A stretch of DNA of 5,487 bases from the NCBI GenBank assembly GCA_028711925.1, contig JAQTRH010000069.1, positions 1-5,487 on the forward strand, in the 5' to 3' direction. Source of the stretch: Candidatus Nanoarchaeia archaeon. Lineage in GTDB: Archaea; Nanobdellota; Nanobdellia; Woesearchaeales; CG1-02-33-12. Below, in pieces: positions 1-5,235 of the stretch. Both the position numbers and the translations under genes were made by a program. The notes under the pieces are model-generated. The model saw nothing but the letters and a program-made list of their open reading frames with translations. It did not search any database and had not been told where the DNA came from. The stretch's first letter is position 1; each line of letters begins with the position of its first letter.

Positions 1-201
1 CTCGCCAAAATAAAGCCCTATTGAATTAACCTTGTATTTATCTAAAGGAAGATTAAAAACTTCTTTATTAACCAAAAATATCTTGCTTTTTTCATTCATA
101 AGAAAGACTAAATCAGAGCTGAAGTCAGCATCCCACTGGCTTTTTATTAATTTAATTATCTCTTTAATCTTTTTTTTGTTTAATATATCAAGCTTGGCCA
201 T
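1..201 (-). CDS. NIP7-like / pre-PUA ribosome-biogenesis protein, N-terminal part (runs off left edge)
   Basis: Only the first 67 residues are in the window; the frame is open to base 1, so the gene continues to the left. The start is the ATG at 201-199, giving MAKLDILNKKKIKEIIKLI. The visible part is a lysine-rich helix (about residues 8-21), then hydrophobic strands around DLVFLMNEKSKIFLVNKEVF (30-49), then KVNSIGLYFGE (57-67). The pattern 'charged residues, then V/I-F-L-V-x-K-E-V, then V-x-S-I/L-G-x-x-F-G' resembles the pre-PUA domain of NIP7 and the related archaeal NOL1/NOP2/fmu-type biogenesis proteins, in which a C-terminal PUA domain binds rRNA. That PUA domain would lie outside the window, so the exact subfamily cannot be settled. 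It follows the 155-residue gene by 21 nt and has a TATA-like box 26 nt upstream. There is no Shine-Dalgarno site, which fits leaderless translation. Confidence 0.6.
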   Translation of the reverse strand, partial: MAKLDILNKKKIKEIIKLIKSQWDADFSSDLVFLMNEKSKIFLVNKEVFNLPLDKYKVNSIGLYFGE

Positions 202-222
202 AAAACAGCAAAATAATTTGTT

Positions 223-690
223 TTATTTATATGTTTTCTTAAAAAGAGATTTTTTATCTTTATATAAATGCATATCTCTGCTGAATAAAGGCAATAAAAT
301 ATTTTGGTAATAATCCCATCCTTCTGTTTTTTCCTTAAAAATCCAGTATATGTCTGCATTATTGACCATTCTTTGAGTAAATGCATAAACAGCACCTATT
401 TTATTTCTTGGTTTTGAATTTTTTGATAATATTTTATTTGTATCTCCATCTAATTTTTTTATTGATTTCCAATTGTCTTTCAAAACCTTATAAGACCAAT
501 GCACACCATAAAGATTCAGCAAATCATGGCAAAGGTTTGCTTTTTTATGTATAATAGGATAAACAATAAAATGGTCTCTTTCATTAAGAAAAGAATTGAC
601 GAGAAAAGATTTTGATTCTAATATATCCTCTAGATGATTTACTTTCTTTAATCCCTTACTTTTTAGTAACTGCTCAATAGTTAATTTCAT
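223..690 (-). CDS. Uncharacterised 155-residue basic protein between aIF5B and the NIP7-like gene
   Basis: I do not recognise this protein. It is 155 residues, rich in lysine and aromatic residues, with no signal peptide or clear membrane segment, so probably cytoplasmic. It starts with a short helical stretch (TIEQLLKSKGLKK, residues 4-16). The central part looks most structured: HFIVYPIIHKK (40-50), LYGVHWSYKVLKDNW (60-74) and RNKIGAVYAFTQRMVNNADIYWIF (95-118). The last 15 residues are a lysine-rich tail. It has one cysteine (C54) and no zinc-site pair. The ATG at 690 is chosen because it follows the aIF5B stop by 40 nt and has a TATA-like box about 25 nt upstream. Its place between two translation-related genes, with a basic composition, suggests an RNA- or ribosome-linked role, but that rests on context only. 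It could also be a lineage-specific orphan. Confidence 0.75.
   Translation of the reverse strand: MKLTIEQLLKSKGLKKVNHLEDILESKSFLVNSFLNERDHFIVYPIIHKKANLCHDLLNLYGVHWSYKVLKDNWKSIKKLDGDTNKILSKNSKPRNKIGAVYAFTQRMVNNADIYWIFKEKTEGWDYYQNILLPLFSRDMHLYKDKKSLFKKTYK
224..231 (-). promoter_or_regulatory. TATA-like box upstream of the NIP7-like gene
   Basis: The minus strand reads TATAAATA with its centre about 26 nt before the ATG at 201. This is the usual archaeal distance from TATA box to transcription start, so the message would begin at or next to the start codon. The box overlaps the stop codon of the gene upstream. In such AT-rich DNA a match can arise by chance; the support is the spacing. Confidence 0.4.
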
Positions 691-710
691 GCAAAAAGGA
701 TAATTAAGAA

Positions 711-719
711 ATATATAAA
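711..719 (-). promoter_or_regulatory. TATA-like box upstream of the 155-residue gene
   Basis: The minus strand reads TTTATATAT, centred 25 nt before the ATG at 690, in the 40-nt gap after aIF5B. It is close to the archaeal box A consensus and predicts a leaderless transcript. The gene may therefore be transcribed both by read-through from aIF5B and from this internal promoter. Confidence 0.45.
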
Positions 720-730
720 TTTAACTGAAA

Positions 731-2491
731 TTAAATTCCCCAGAGCTCGTTTTCCTTTCTCATCATTTCTGCTATTTCCTTTAGTATTGATATTTCCCCT
801 GATGTAAGGTATTTTTTAAGCTCTTTTAATCTTCGGAAATCGCTTTCAGGTATAACAGAGTAAAGTATGTCATCCTCGCATACCTGCCTTCCTATAGTGA
901 TTTTGTCTAAAGAAACTGCAACTTGTTTTCCTTCATCTGCAACTGAAATATTTTTCTTATCCAGCTGGATTCCCTTTACAGTTGTCAATGGTTCTATATT
1001 TTTCATAAGCCTTATGCCTGTCTTAACTTTTCCTGTTAAAATATCAACTCCAACAACAGCAGGATTGTTCTGCCTGAAAACATACCCTCTCATAACCTTA
1101 ATCTTGCACGGCCTAACCAAACTGTCAACCTCTTCTGCTTCTCTTCTCTTTTTTTCTCCCTGAACCCATTTTTCAAAATTTTCTATAAGCTTGTATATTA
1201 TGTCATTTGTGAAAATTTTAACTTTATCAGATTTTGCATCATCATTAACAGAAACATTAAAACCAATTATAACTGCTTTCAAAGGATCTTTTTCATAATT
1301 ACTCTCTGCATCTATTATGTCTTTTTTTGATATATTTCCTATTGAAGCCCGCCTTATTGTTATATCGCTTTCCCTGAATACCTTTACAAGCGCTTCCAAT
1401 GAACCAAGAGAATCTGCCTTTAAAACAATCCCTTCCTCATCTTTTTCTATGATTATCTGAGAAATTTGTTTTTGAATAATTTCTTTTGTTTTCTCTATAT
1501 CCTTTTCAGAGCATGACATAAGGGGCATTCCAGCAACAACTTCCTCAATATCAGGTGCTGATATTCTTACTCCTGCTGCTGCATTCACTTCATCATAACT
1601 TTTGAAAACAGCCTTTTTATCCCTCATTTCAGAAAGAGGCATTGGTGTAAAGAAGCTTCTTGGTTTTGTTACAATTGGCTGTTCCATTCCTCCTATAACA
1701 AGATAATCTCCTTTTTTCAATGTTCCGTCATAAATTATCACATCAAGGGAAACTCCCATTTGTTTATCTCTTTTTACCTCGAGAACAGTTCCCTTTGCCG
1801 GCCCTTCTATATCACATTTAAGGCAGCTTTCCAGATATTTTTGGGCGAGCCCTGTAATAACCATCAAAAGCTCTGGAATGCCCTCTCCTGTTTTTGCTGA
1901 TACAGGTATTATTGCGACCTGTCTTGTGTAATTTTCAACGCGGTCAAATCTCTCGCTCTGGAAACCAAATTCATGAATTCTTCCAACTAATTCATAAAGT
2001 TTTGTATCAAGATGTTTTTGTACATCCTGGCTTTGCTTTGAAATGCTTTTCAAAAGGTTTTCTTTATTTGTGTTCCATCCAGGCATTAAGTCAATCTTGT
2101 TTGCAGCAACAACAAAAGGAGTTTTCTCTTGTTTTAAAATTTCCAATGCCTCAATTGTTTGCGGCTTAAATCCTTCGTTGATATCAACAACAAGAACTGC
2201 AATATCTGCCAATGTTCCTCCTCTTTTCCTTAAGTTTGTAAAGGCAGCATGCCCGGGGGTGTCTATGAACAATAATCCCGGAATATTGAATTTTATTTTA
2301 AGAGCGTCAAGCATAGGCCCGCATATCTCTCTTATTGTTTCTAAGGGAACAACTGAAGCCCCTATGGCCTGTGTTATCGCTCCTGCTTCCCCCTTGGTTA
2401 TATTGCTGTGCCTAACATAATCTAATATGCTTGATTTTCCATGGTCCACATGGCCCACAACAGTGCATATGGGCGATCTTATGCTGCTCAT
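731..2491 (-). CDS. infB: Translation initiation factor aIF5B (IF-2/eIF5B family GTPase)
   Basis: The cytoplasmic GTPase that promotes subunit joining and initiator-tRNA placement at the end of translation initiation. The 586 residues match the usual archaeal length (about 600) and carry no intein, unlike some archaeal homologues. All G motifs are visible: P-loop GHVDHGKS (13-20), switch I Thr in AITQAIG (T40), DTPGH (77-81, with the catalytic His), NKID (131-134) and SAK (198-200). The P-loop ends in Ser where Thr is more common; both are accepted in GTPases. After the G domain come the family beta-barrel domain II (about 225-340), domain III (about 345-455) and barrel domain IV (about 460-565). 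The C-terminal helix ends in ELWGI, the end that contacts aIF1A in this family. The start at 2491 puts the P-loop at the usual distance from the N-terminus (MSSIRSPICTVVGHVDHGK). It is divergent from Trm1 and the first gene of a likely three-gene minus-strand cluster. Confidence 0.97.
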   Translation of the reverse strand: MSSIRSPICTVVGHVDHGKSSILDYVRHSNITKGEAGAITQAIGASVVPLETIREICGPMLDALKIKFNIPGLLFIDTPGHAAFTNLRKRGGTLADIAVLVVDINEGFKPQTIEALEILKQEKTPFVVAANKIDLMPGWNTNKENLLKSISKQSQDVQKHLDTKLYELVGRIHEFGFQSERFDRVENYTRQVAIIPVSAKTGEGIPELLMVITGLAQKYLESCLKCDIEGPAKGTVLEVKRDKQMGVSLDVIIYDGTLKKGDYLVIGGMEQPIVTKPRSFFTPMPLSEMRDKKAVFKSYDEVNAAAGVRISAPDIEEVVAGMPLMSCSEKDIEKTKEIIQKQISQIIIEKDEEGIVLKADSLGSLEALVKVFRESDITIRRASIGNISKKDIIDAESNYEKDPLKAVIIGFNVSVNDDAKSDKVKIFTNDIIYKLIENFEKWVQGEKKRREAEEVDSLVRPCKIKVMRGYVFRQNNPAVVGVDILTGKVKTGIRLMKNIEPLTTVKGIQLDKKNISVADEGKQVAVSLDKITIGRQVCEDDILYSVIPESDFRRLKELKKYLTSGEISILKEIAEMMRKENELWGI

Positions 2492-2516
2492 TTTAAAGAC
2501 AGTAATTGTATTTAAC

Positions 2517-2530
2517 TTTTAAAACTTTCC
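2517..2530 (-). promoter_or_regulatory. BRE and TATA-like box for aIF5B
   Basis: The minus strand reads GGAAAG (2530-2525) then TTTTAAAA (2524-2517), centred about 29 nt before the aIF5B ATG, which would leave a leader of only a few bases. A second candidate, TTAAATAC at 2515-2508, is too close to the ATG. The purine-rich stretch before the box fits an archaeal BRE. It is the mirror image of the Trm1 promoter. Confidence 0.45.
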
Positions 2531-2540
2531 AAAAGTTTTA
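2520..2540. repeat. Perfect 9-bp inverted repeat in the aIF5B/Trm1 divergent promoter
   Basis: TAAAACTTT (2520-2528) and AAAGTTTTA (2532-2540) are exact reverse complements separated by CCA. The axis at 2530 lies almost midway between the two start codons (39 and 37 nt away). Each arm holds the BRE and the start of the TATA box for one direction, so the repeat may simply be two mirrored core promoters, or an operator acting on both genes. Confidence 0.7.
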
Positions 2541-2545
2541 TATTA
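2531..2545 (+). promoter_or_regulatory. BRE and TATA box for Trm1
   Basis: AAAAG (2531-2535) is followed by TTTTATATTA (2536-2545); the TATA core is centred about 27 nt before the Trm1 ATG at 2567. No Shine-Dalgarno site precedes that ATG, so a leaderless transcript is predicted. The BRE directly abuts the one for aIF5B on the other strand. Confidence 0.5.
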
Positions 2546-2566
2546 AGCTATAGTTTATTTTGTTTA

Positions 2567-3703
2567 ATGGAAACAATTAATGAGGGAAAGGTTAGGTTTA
2601 AATCTTATGTTGGTGATAAGATATCAAAAAAGCTTCCTGTTTTTTATAATCCTGTTATGAAGCTTAACAGGGATGTTAGCGTCTTATTGCTTGATTCTGT
2701 TGATAAAAAAGAAATGCAATTGGCCCTGCCATTGGCCGCAACAGGGATAAGAGGGATAAGGTTTTTAATTGAATTAAAAAAAGAAAAAGTGAAATTTATT
2801 TCATTTAATGACAAAAGTGATGAAGCGGTTAAACTAATAAAGGGCAATTTAAAATTAAATAAAATTAAATCAAAAGATAAAATAAAAATTTTTAACCTTG
2901 ATGCTAATAATTTTTTACTTAATTCAAAGGGCTTTGATTATATTGATATTGATCCTTTTGGCTCTCCAAATTTTTTGCTTGACAGCGCAGTTAAAAGGAT
3001 TGCGCGAAATGGAATTCTTGCTGTTACAGCAACTGATACTGCTGCATTGTGCGGAAGCTCGAAAAACGCATGCTTAAGGAAATACTGGAGCAAGGCCTTA
3101 AAAAATGAATTTTGCCATGAGATTGGATTAAGAATCTTAATAAAAAAAATACAAGAGGTTGCATCCCAGCATGACAAGGCCTTAAAGCCTATTTTTTCAT
3201 ACTCAAAAGACCATTATTTCAGAATATTTTTTCATTGCGAAAAAGGAAAGAAAAAAGCAGATGAGATAATTAAAAACCATGGTTATGTTCTATACTGTAA
3301 GGACTGCCTTTTCAGGGAGACTGCTGCTGATGTATTCAACAGTAAAGAATGCCCTTTCTGCAATTCAAAGCTTGATTACGCTGGAAAGCTTTGGCTTGGC
3401 CAGCTGTGGGATAAAAAGATTGTAACAAAGATGAATAAAGAGGCCAAAAAAACCAAAGATAAAGACTTAATTAAACTAATGCAGATAATAACAGATGAAT
3501 CAAAGATAAACTCAGTCGGCTTTTATGATATTGCAAAGGTGGTAAAGCACAATAAGTTAAAGCATGTTCCAAAAAAAGAACTTTTAATCAAAGAAATAAA
3601 AAAGGCCAAACTCAAGGTTGCTGAAACGCATATAAGGCCAAACTCAATAAGAAGCGATATAACCTTAAAAGAATTAGTGAAAATAATAAGAAATATTAAT
3701 TAA
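2567..3703 (+). CDS. trm1: tRNA (guanine(26)-N2)-dimethyltransferase Trm1
   Basis: This S-adenosylmethionine-dependent enzyme makes N2,N2-dimethylguanosine at position 26 of tRNA. At 378 residues it matches archaeal Trm1 (about 380). Visible family motifs are the N-terminal EGKVRF (6-11), VFYNPVMKLNRD (25-36), the SAM-site loop AATGIRGIRF (57-66), FNDKS with the acidic residue after strand 2 (80-84), the catalytic-site DPFGSP (129-134), TATDTAALCG (154-163) and CHEIGLRIL (183-191). C244/C247 and C262/C265 form a zinc-ribbon-like CxxC pair in the C-terminal tRNA-binding half, followed by the family-typical LWLGQLWDKKIVTKM (275-289). In motif I the residues before AATG are LALPL, where I recall a DAL-type sequence in the Pyrococcus enzyme, so the usual Asp seems replaced. 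The ATG at 2567 is supported by the TATA box at leaderless distance. The stop codon directly abuts that of the convergent regulator gene. Confidence 0.96.
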   Translation: METINEGKVRFKSYVGDKISKKLPVFYNPVMKLNRDVSVLLLDSVDKKEMQLALPLAATGIRGIRFLIELKKEKVKFISFNDKSDEAVKLIKGNLKLNKIKSKDKIKIFNLDANNFLLNSKGFDYIDIDPFGSPNFLLDSAVKRIARNGILAVTATDTAALCGSSKNACLRKYWSKALKNEFCHEIGLRILIKKIQEVASQHDKALKPIFSYSKDHYFRIFFHCEKGKKKADEIIKNHGYVLYCKDCLFRETAADVFNSKECPFCNSKLDYAGKLWLGQLWDKKIVTKMNKEAKKTKDKDLIKLMQIITDESKINSVGFYDIAKVVKHNKLKHVPKKELLIKEIKKAKLKVAETHIRPNSIRSDITLKELVKIIRNIN

Positions 3704-3979
3704 TCACAAGTCAAAATCATCTATAAAGCCGAGGATTGTTTTGTATTTCTCAAGGTAATGAAAGCCCTTGTCGCTTAAGGTTATATACTTTTTTTTATTC
3801 TTATCATAAATTTCTTTGATGAATTCTTTTTTCAAAAGCTCCTGAAAGTATTCATTAAAGCTCTGGCTGGAAAGGTTTGTTTTCCTTAACAATGGAGTTG
3901 GCTTTATTGAGTTATGGTTTTCCTGAATTATCTTCAGAAAGTCATATATCACTTCCAACCTTTCCCTTTTCTTGCTCAT
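3704..3979 (-). CDS. Winged-helix transcriptional regulator, HTH_45 / COG3432-like
   Basis: A 91-residue single-domain DNA-binding protein of the archaeal COG3432 type. Helix 1 is RLEVIYDFLKIIQ (7-19), helix 2 KPTPLLRKTN (26-35), and the recognition helix SSQSFNEYFQELLKKEFI (37-54). The wing and last helix are KKYITLSDKGFHYLEKY (63-79). The pattern 'T-x-L-L-R/K-x-x-N-L-S, then Y-x-x-x-L, then I-T-x-x-G-x-x-x-L-E-x-Y' is typical of the family. I chose the ATG at 3979 over the in-frame GTG at 3988 because it overlaps the TGA of the membrane protein as ATGA. That is the usual arrangement for translational coupling, and it loses only three residues with no conserved content. The coupling suggests regulator and membrane protein act together. 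The target is unknown; the inverted repeat at 4676-4700 is a candidate. Confidence 0.85.
   Translation of the reverse strand: MSKKRERLEVIYDFLKIIQENHNSIKPTPLLRKTNLSSQSFNEYFQELLKKEFIKEIYDKNKKKYITLSDKGFHYLEKYKTILGFIDDFDL
3789..3796 (+). terminator. Candidate T-tract terminator for Trm1, inside the convergent gene
   Basis: Trm1 ends with no spacer before the opposing gene. The first long plus-strand T run beyond its stop is eight Ts here, about 86 nt downstream, and T-rich DNA continues after it. Archaeal polymerase terminates on T runs without a hairpin, so the message probably ends here, antisense to the regulator mRNA. The run also encodes lysines (KNKKK) of the opposing gene, so it may be incidental. 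Confidence 0.3.
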
Positions 3980-4635
3980 TTTACCCACTTTAAAACCTTT
4001 AAGTAAACAACCACAAAAACAATTATTGAAAATGCCTGGAAAAAAATCTTAGAGCCAAATAATAATATCCTTCCGGGACTAAGTAAAAACAAGTTTATCA
4101 GCCAAAGCACAGATATCAAAAAGTACAATGTTCTTGTGTATTTTTTCTTTGTTTTCCTATGGTCCTTTGTTGATATTACAACTGTGATTAAAAGCAGCAG
4201 AAGCTGTAGTGCAGATATTAAAATAAGAGACTTTGAACAAAATGCTATTACTGAGATAGAGATTGCAATTATATTTGAAAGGATTATAAAATATTTGTAT
4301 TTGATTTTTTTCCATATTGTGCTGTATATAAGGAAGAATATTGCCATAGTACTTAAGTAAGTTACAGGAACTGTAAAAACAGGAAGAAACATCACTCTTC
4401 TTGATATGATAAAACTAAAAGATATGCCCATAAGTATGACTATATGAAGCAAAAACCTTGATAAGTATGCAAGCCCGAAAAAAAGAAAGGCACTTCTGAA
4501 GTATTTAATGCCTTGATGCTTTGTTAATTCATAAATTTCCTTTGTTTTATAGTAAACCAAAAAGCAAAGCACTACAACGATAAAAGTATACAAAAACTCT
4601 GCTTCAAAACCTTTTCCCAAAAAGTTATGCATCAT
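3976..4635 (-). CDS. Seven-helix integral membrane protein paired with the winged-helix regulator
   Basis: The 219-residue protein has about seven hydrophobic segments: 13-29, 48-69, 86-107, 115-132, 135-154, 169-185 and 197-214. A conserved-looking loop KTKEIYELTKHQGIKYFRSAF (30-50) lies between the first two. Basic clusters KKIKYK (109-114) and DHRKTKKKYTR (158-168) mark likely cytoplasmic loops after helices 3 and 5. With the basic loop after helix 1 and the C-terminal KWVK this suggests N-terminus outside and C-terminus inside. There is no catalytic domain, nor a charged or cysteine pair inside the membrane. The shape recalls seven-helix sensor modules found before signalling domains, here free-standing and coupled to a DNA-binding protein, so a membrane sensor or regulator partner is a reasonable guess but unproven. 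The start is one of two adjacent ATGs (4635 or 4632); 4635 fits the TATA box 26 nt upstream. Confidence 0.85.
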   Translation of the reverse strand: MMHNFLGKGFEAEFLYTFIVVVLCFLVYYKTKEIYELTKHQGIKYFRSAFLFFGLAYLSRFLLHIVILMGISFSFIISRRVMFLPVFTVPVTYLSTMAIFFLIYSTIWKKIKYKYFIILSNIIAISISVIAFCSKSLILISALQLLLLLITVVISTKDHRKTKKKYTRTLYFLISVLWLINLFLLSPGRILLFGSKIFFQAFSIIVFVVVYLKVLKWVK

Positions 4636-4656
4636 TTATATCACATAAGTGCTGAG

Positions 4657-4665
4657 ATATTTAAA
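4657..4665 (-). promoter_or_regulatory. TATA box for the membrane protein/regulator pair
   Basis: The minus strand reads TTTAAATAT, centred 26 nt before the ATG at 4635. No Shine-Dalgarno site lies between, so the two-gene message is predicted to be leaderless. TTTATATAAC a few bases further upstream is a weaker alternative that would give a leader of about 10 nt. Confidence 0.5.
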
Positions 4666-4675
4666 GTTATATAAA

Positions 4676-4700
4676 AAATGTGGACTTAAAGTGTACATTT
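4676..4700. repeat. Imperfect inverted repeat between divergent promoters; possible operator
   Basis: AAATGTGGAC (4676-4685) and GTGTACATTT (4691-4700) match as reverse complements at 8 of 10 positions around a TTAAA spacer; the right arm also holds the palindrome TGTACA (4692-4697). It lies between the TATA box of the membrane protein operon and that of the secreted protein, where a regulator such as the nearby winged-helix protein could act on both. Function is inferred from position only. Confidence 0.35.
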
Positions 4701-4713
4701 ATCCTTCTTTCTG

Positions 4714-4721
4714 TTTAAATA
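4714..4721 (+). promoter_or_regulatory. TATA box for the small secreted protein gene
   Basis: TTTAAATA is centred about 46 nt before the ATG at 4764. Transcription would start near 4743-4745, leaving a leader of about 20 nt that just includes the Shine-Dalgarno site. A second AT-rich element, ATATTTTATA at 4730-4739, would start transcription after the Shine-Dalgarno site and is less likely. Confidence 0.45.
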
Positions 4722-4749
4722 CAAAAACATATTTTATAGTTAAAAACAC

Positions 4750-4756
4750 AGGAGGT
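4750..4756 (+). promoter_or_regulatory. Strong Shine-Dalgarno site of the small secreted protein gene
   Basis: AGGAGGT with a 7-nt spacer to the ATG at 4764. It fixes the start and is the only full Shine-Dalgarno site seen before a gene in the window; the other visible starts look leaderless or coupled. This suggests high translation of this gene. Confidence 0.85.
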
Positions 4757-4763
4757 ATAAAAA

Positions 4764-5189
4764 ATGAATAAAACAACAATATTTGGTCTGTTGGCGCTTA
4801 TGGTTATAGGAGTGCTTGCAACAGCCGGCCTTGTAAGTGCTTACAGGGGAGATTATTCAGTTAAAGGACCAGAATGCAATGAACAAAGACATGACGCAAT
4901 TGAAAGTGCATTTCAATCAAAAGATTATGATGCATGGAAGCAATTAATGACAGAAACAGGAAGAAATCCAAGAGTCTTAGAGATGATTAATGAGGATAAC
5001 TTTGCAATGTTTGCAGAAGCTCATGAAGCTGGAAAAAGCGGCGATTATGAAACTGCAGCAGCATTGAGGACAGAACTTGGGTTAAACAACGGCAATGGTC
5101 CAAGAGATGGAACAGGTCATGGAAAAACCGAGGGAAAACAGCAAGGAATGCAGCACAACAGGCAAGAATCAAGAAAAGGAAGGATTTAA
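4764..5189 (+). CDS. Small secreted or surface protein with signal peptide and helical repeat-like core
   Basis: The 141-residue precursor has a clear signal peptide: MNKTT, a hydrophobic stretch to about residue 23, then VSA before Y27 as a Sec-type cleavage site. The mature part is hydrophilic. Its core (about 38-107) holds two similar helical stretches, DAIESAFQSKDYDAWKQLM (44-62) and FAEAHEAGKSGDYETAAALR (83-102), each with alanines followed by a charged K/G-DY turn. The tail (108-141) is rich in Gly, Gln, His, Arg and Lys and probably disordered. There is one cysteine (C38), just after the signal region but not in a lipobox. I recall similar small secreted proteins with a D-Y-x-A-W-x-x-L-M motif in DPANN archaea, without known function. 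The strong Shine-Dalgarno site and own terminator suggest an abundant, singly transcribed protein. It is divergent from the membrane protein/regulator pair, which may regulate it. Confidence 0.88.
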   Translation: MNKTTIFGLLALMVIGVLATAGLVSAYRGDYSVKGPECNEQRHDAIESAFQSKDYDAWKQLMTETGRNPRVLEMINEDNFAMFAEAHEAGKSGDYETAAALRTELGLNNGNGPRDGTGHGKTEGKQQGMQHNRQESRKGRI

Positions 5190-5213
5190 TCCTTCTATTT
5201 TTTATTTTATTTT
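5179..5213 (+). terminator. Hairpin and T-rich terminator overlapping the stop of the secreted protein gene
   Basis: GAAGGAT (5179-5185) and ATCCTTC (5189-5195) form a perfect 7-bp stem with a TTA loop, followed by a T-rich tract (5196-5213). The TAA stop (5187-5189) lies in the loop and at the first base of the right arm, so the last codons form the left arm. Archaeal termination needs mainly the T tract; the stem may protect the 3' end. Confidence 0.65.
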
Positions 5214-5233
5214 AAAAGATATAAATAAAAATA
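5214..5233 (-). terminator. T-rich tract after the thioredoxin-fold gene
   Basis: Just beyond the stop at 5236, the minus strand reads TATTTTTATTTATATCTTTT without a hairpin. This fits archaeal T-tract termination. Together with the plus-strand terminator it forms a short two-way terminator between convergent genes. Confidence 0.4.
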
Positions 5234-5235
5234 GC

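Noticed and set aside
32..310. Plus-strand open frame of 92 codons at the left edge
   Set aside because: It lies antisense to the start of the NIP7-like gene and the end of the 155-residue gene; its hydrophobic look comes from antisense lysine codons giving Phe and Leu.
2043..2420. Plus-strand open frame of 125 codons inside the aIF5B gene
   Set aside because: It is the antisense of the conserved G domain, which carries all GTPase motifs on the other strand; the plus-strand product has no recognisable features.
731..2491. Possible intein or frameshift in aIF5B
   Set aside because: Some archaeal aIF5B genes carry inteins, but all motifs run in one frame at normal spacing and the length is standard.
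4136..4360. Plus-strand open frame of 74 codons inside the membrane protein gene
   Set aside because: Antisense to a seven-helix protein with its own promoter and coupled partner; no start signal.
4987..5172. Minus-strand open frame of 61 codons opposite the secreted protein
   Set aside because: Overlaps the well-supported secreted protein gene and has no promoter or motif.
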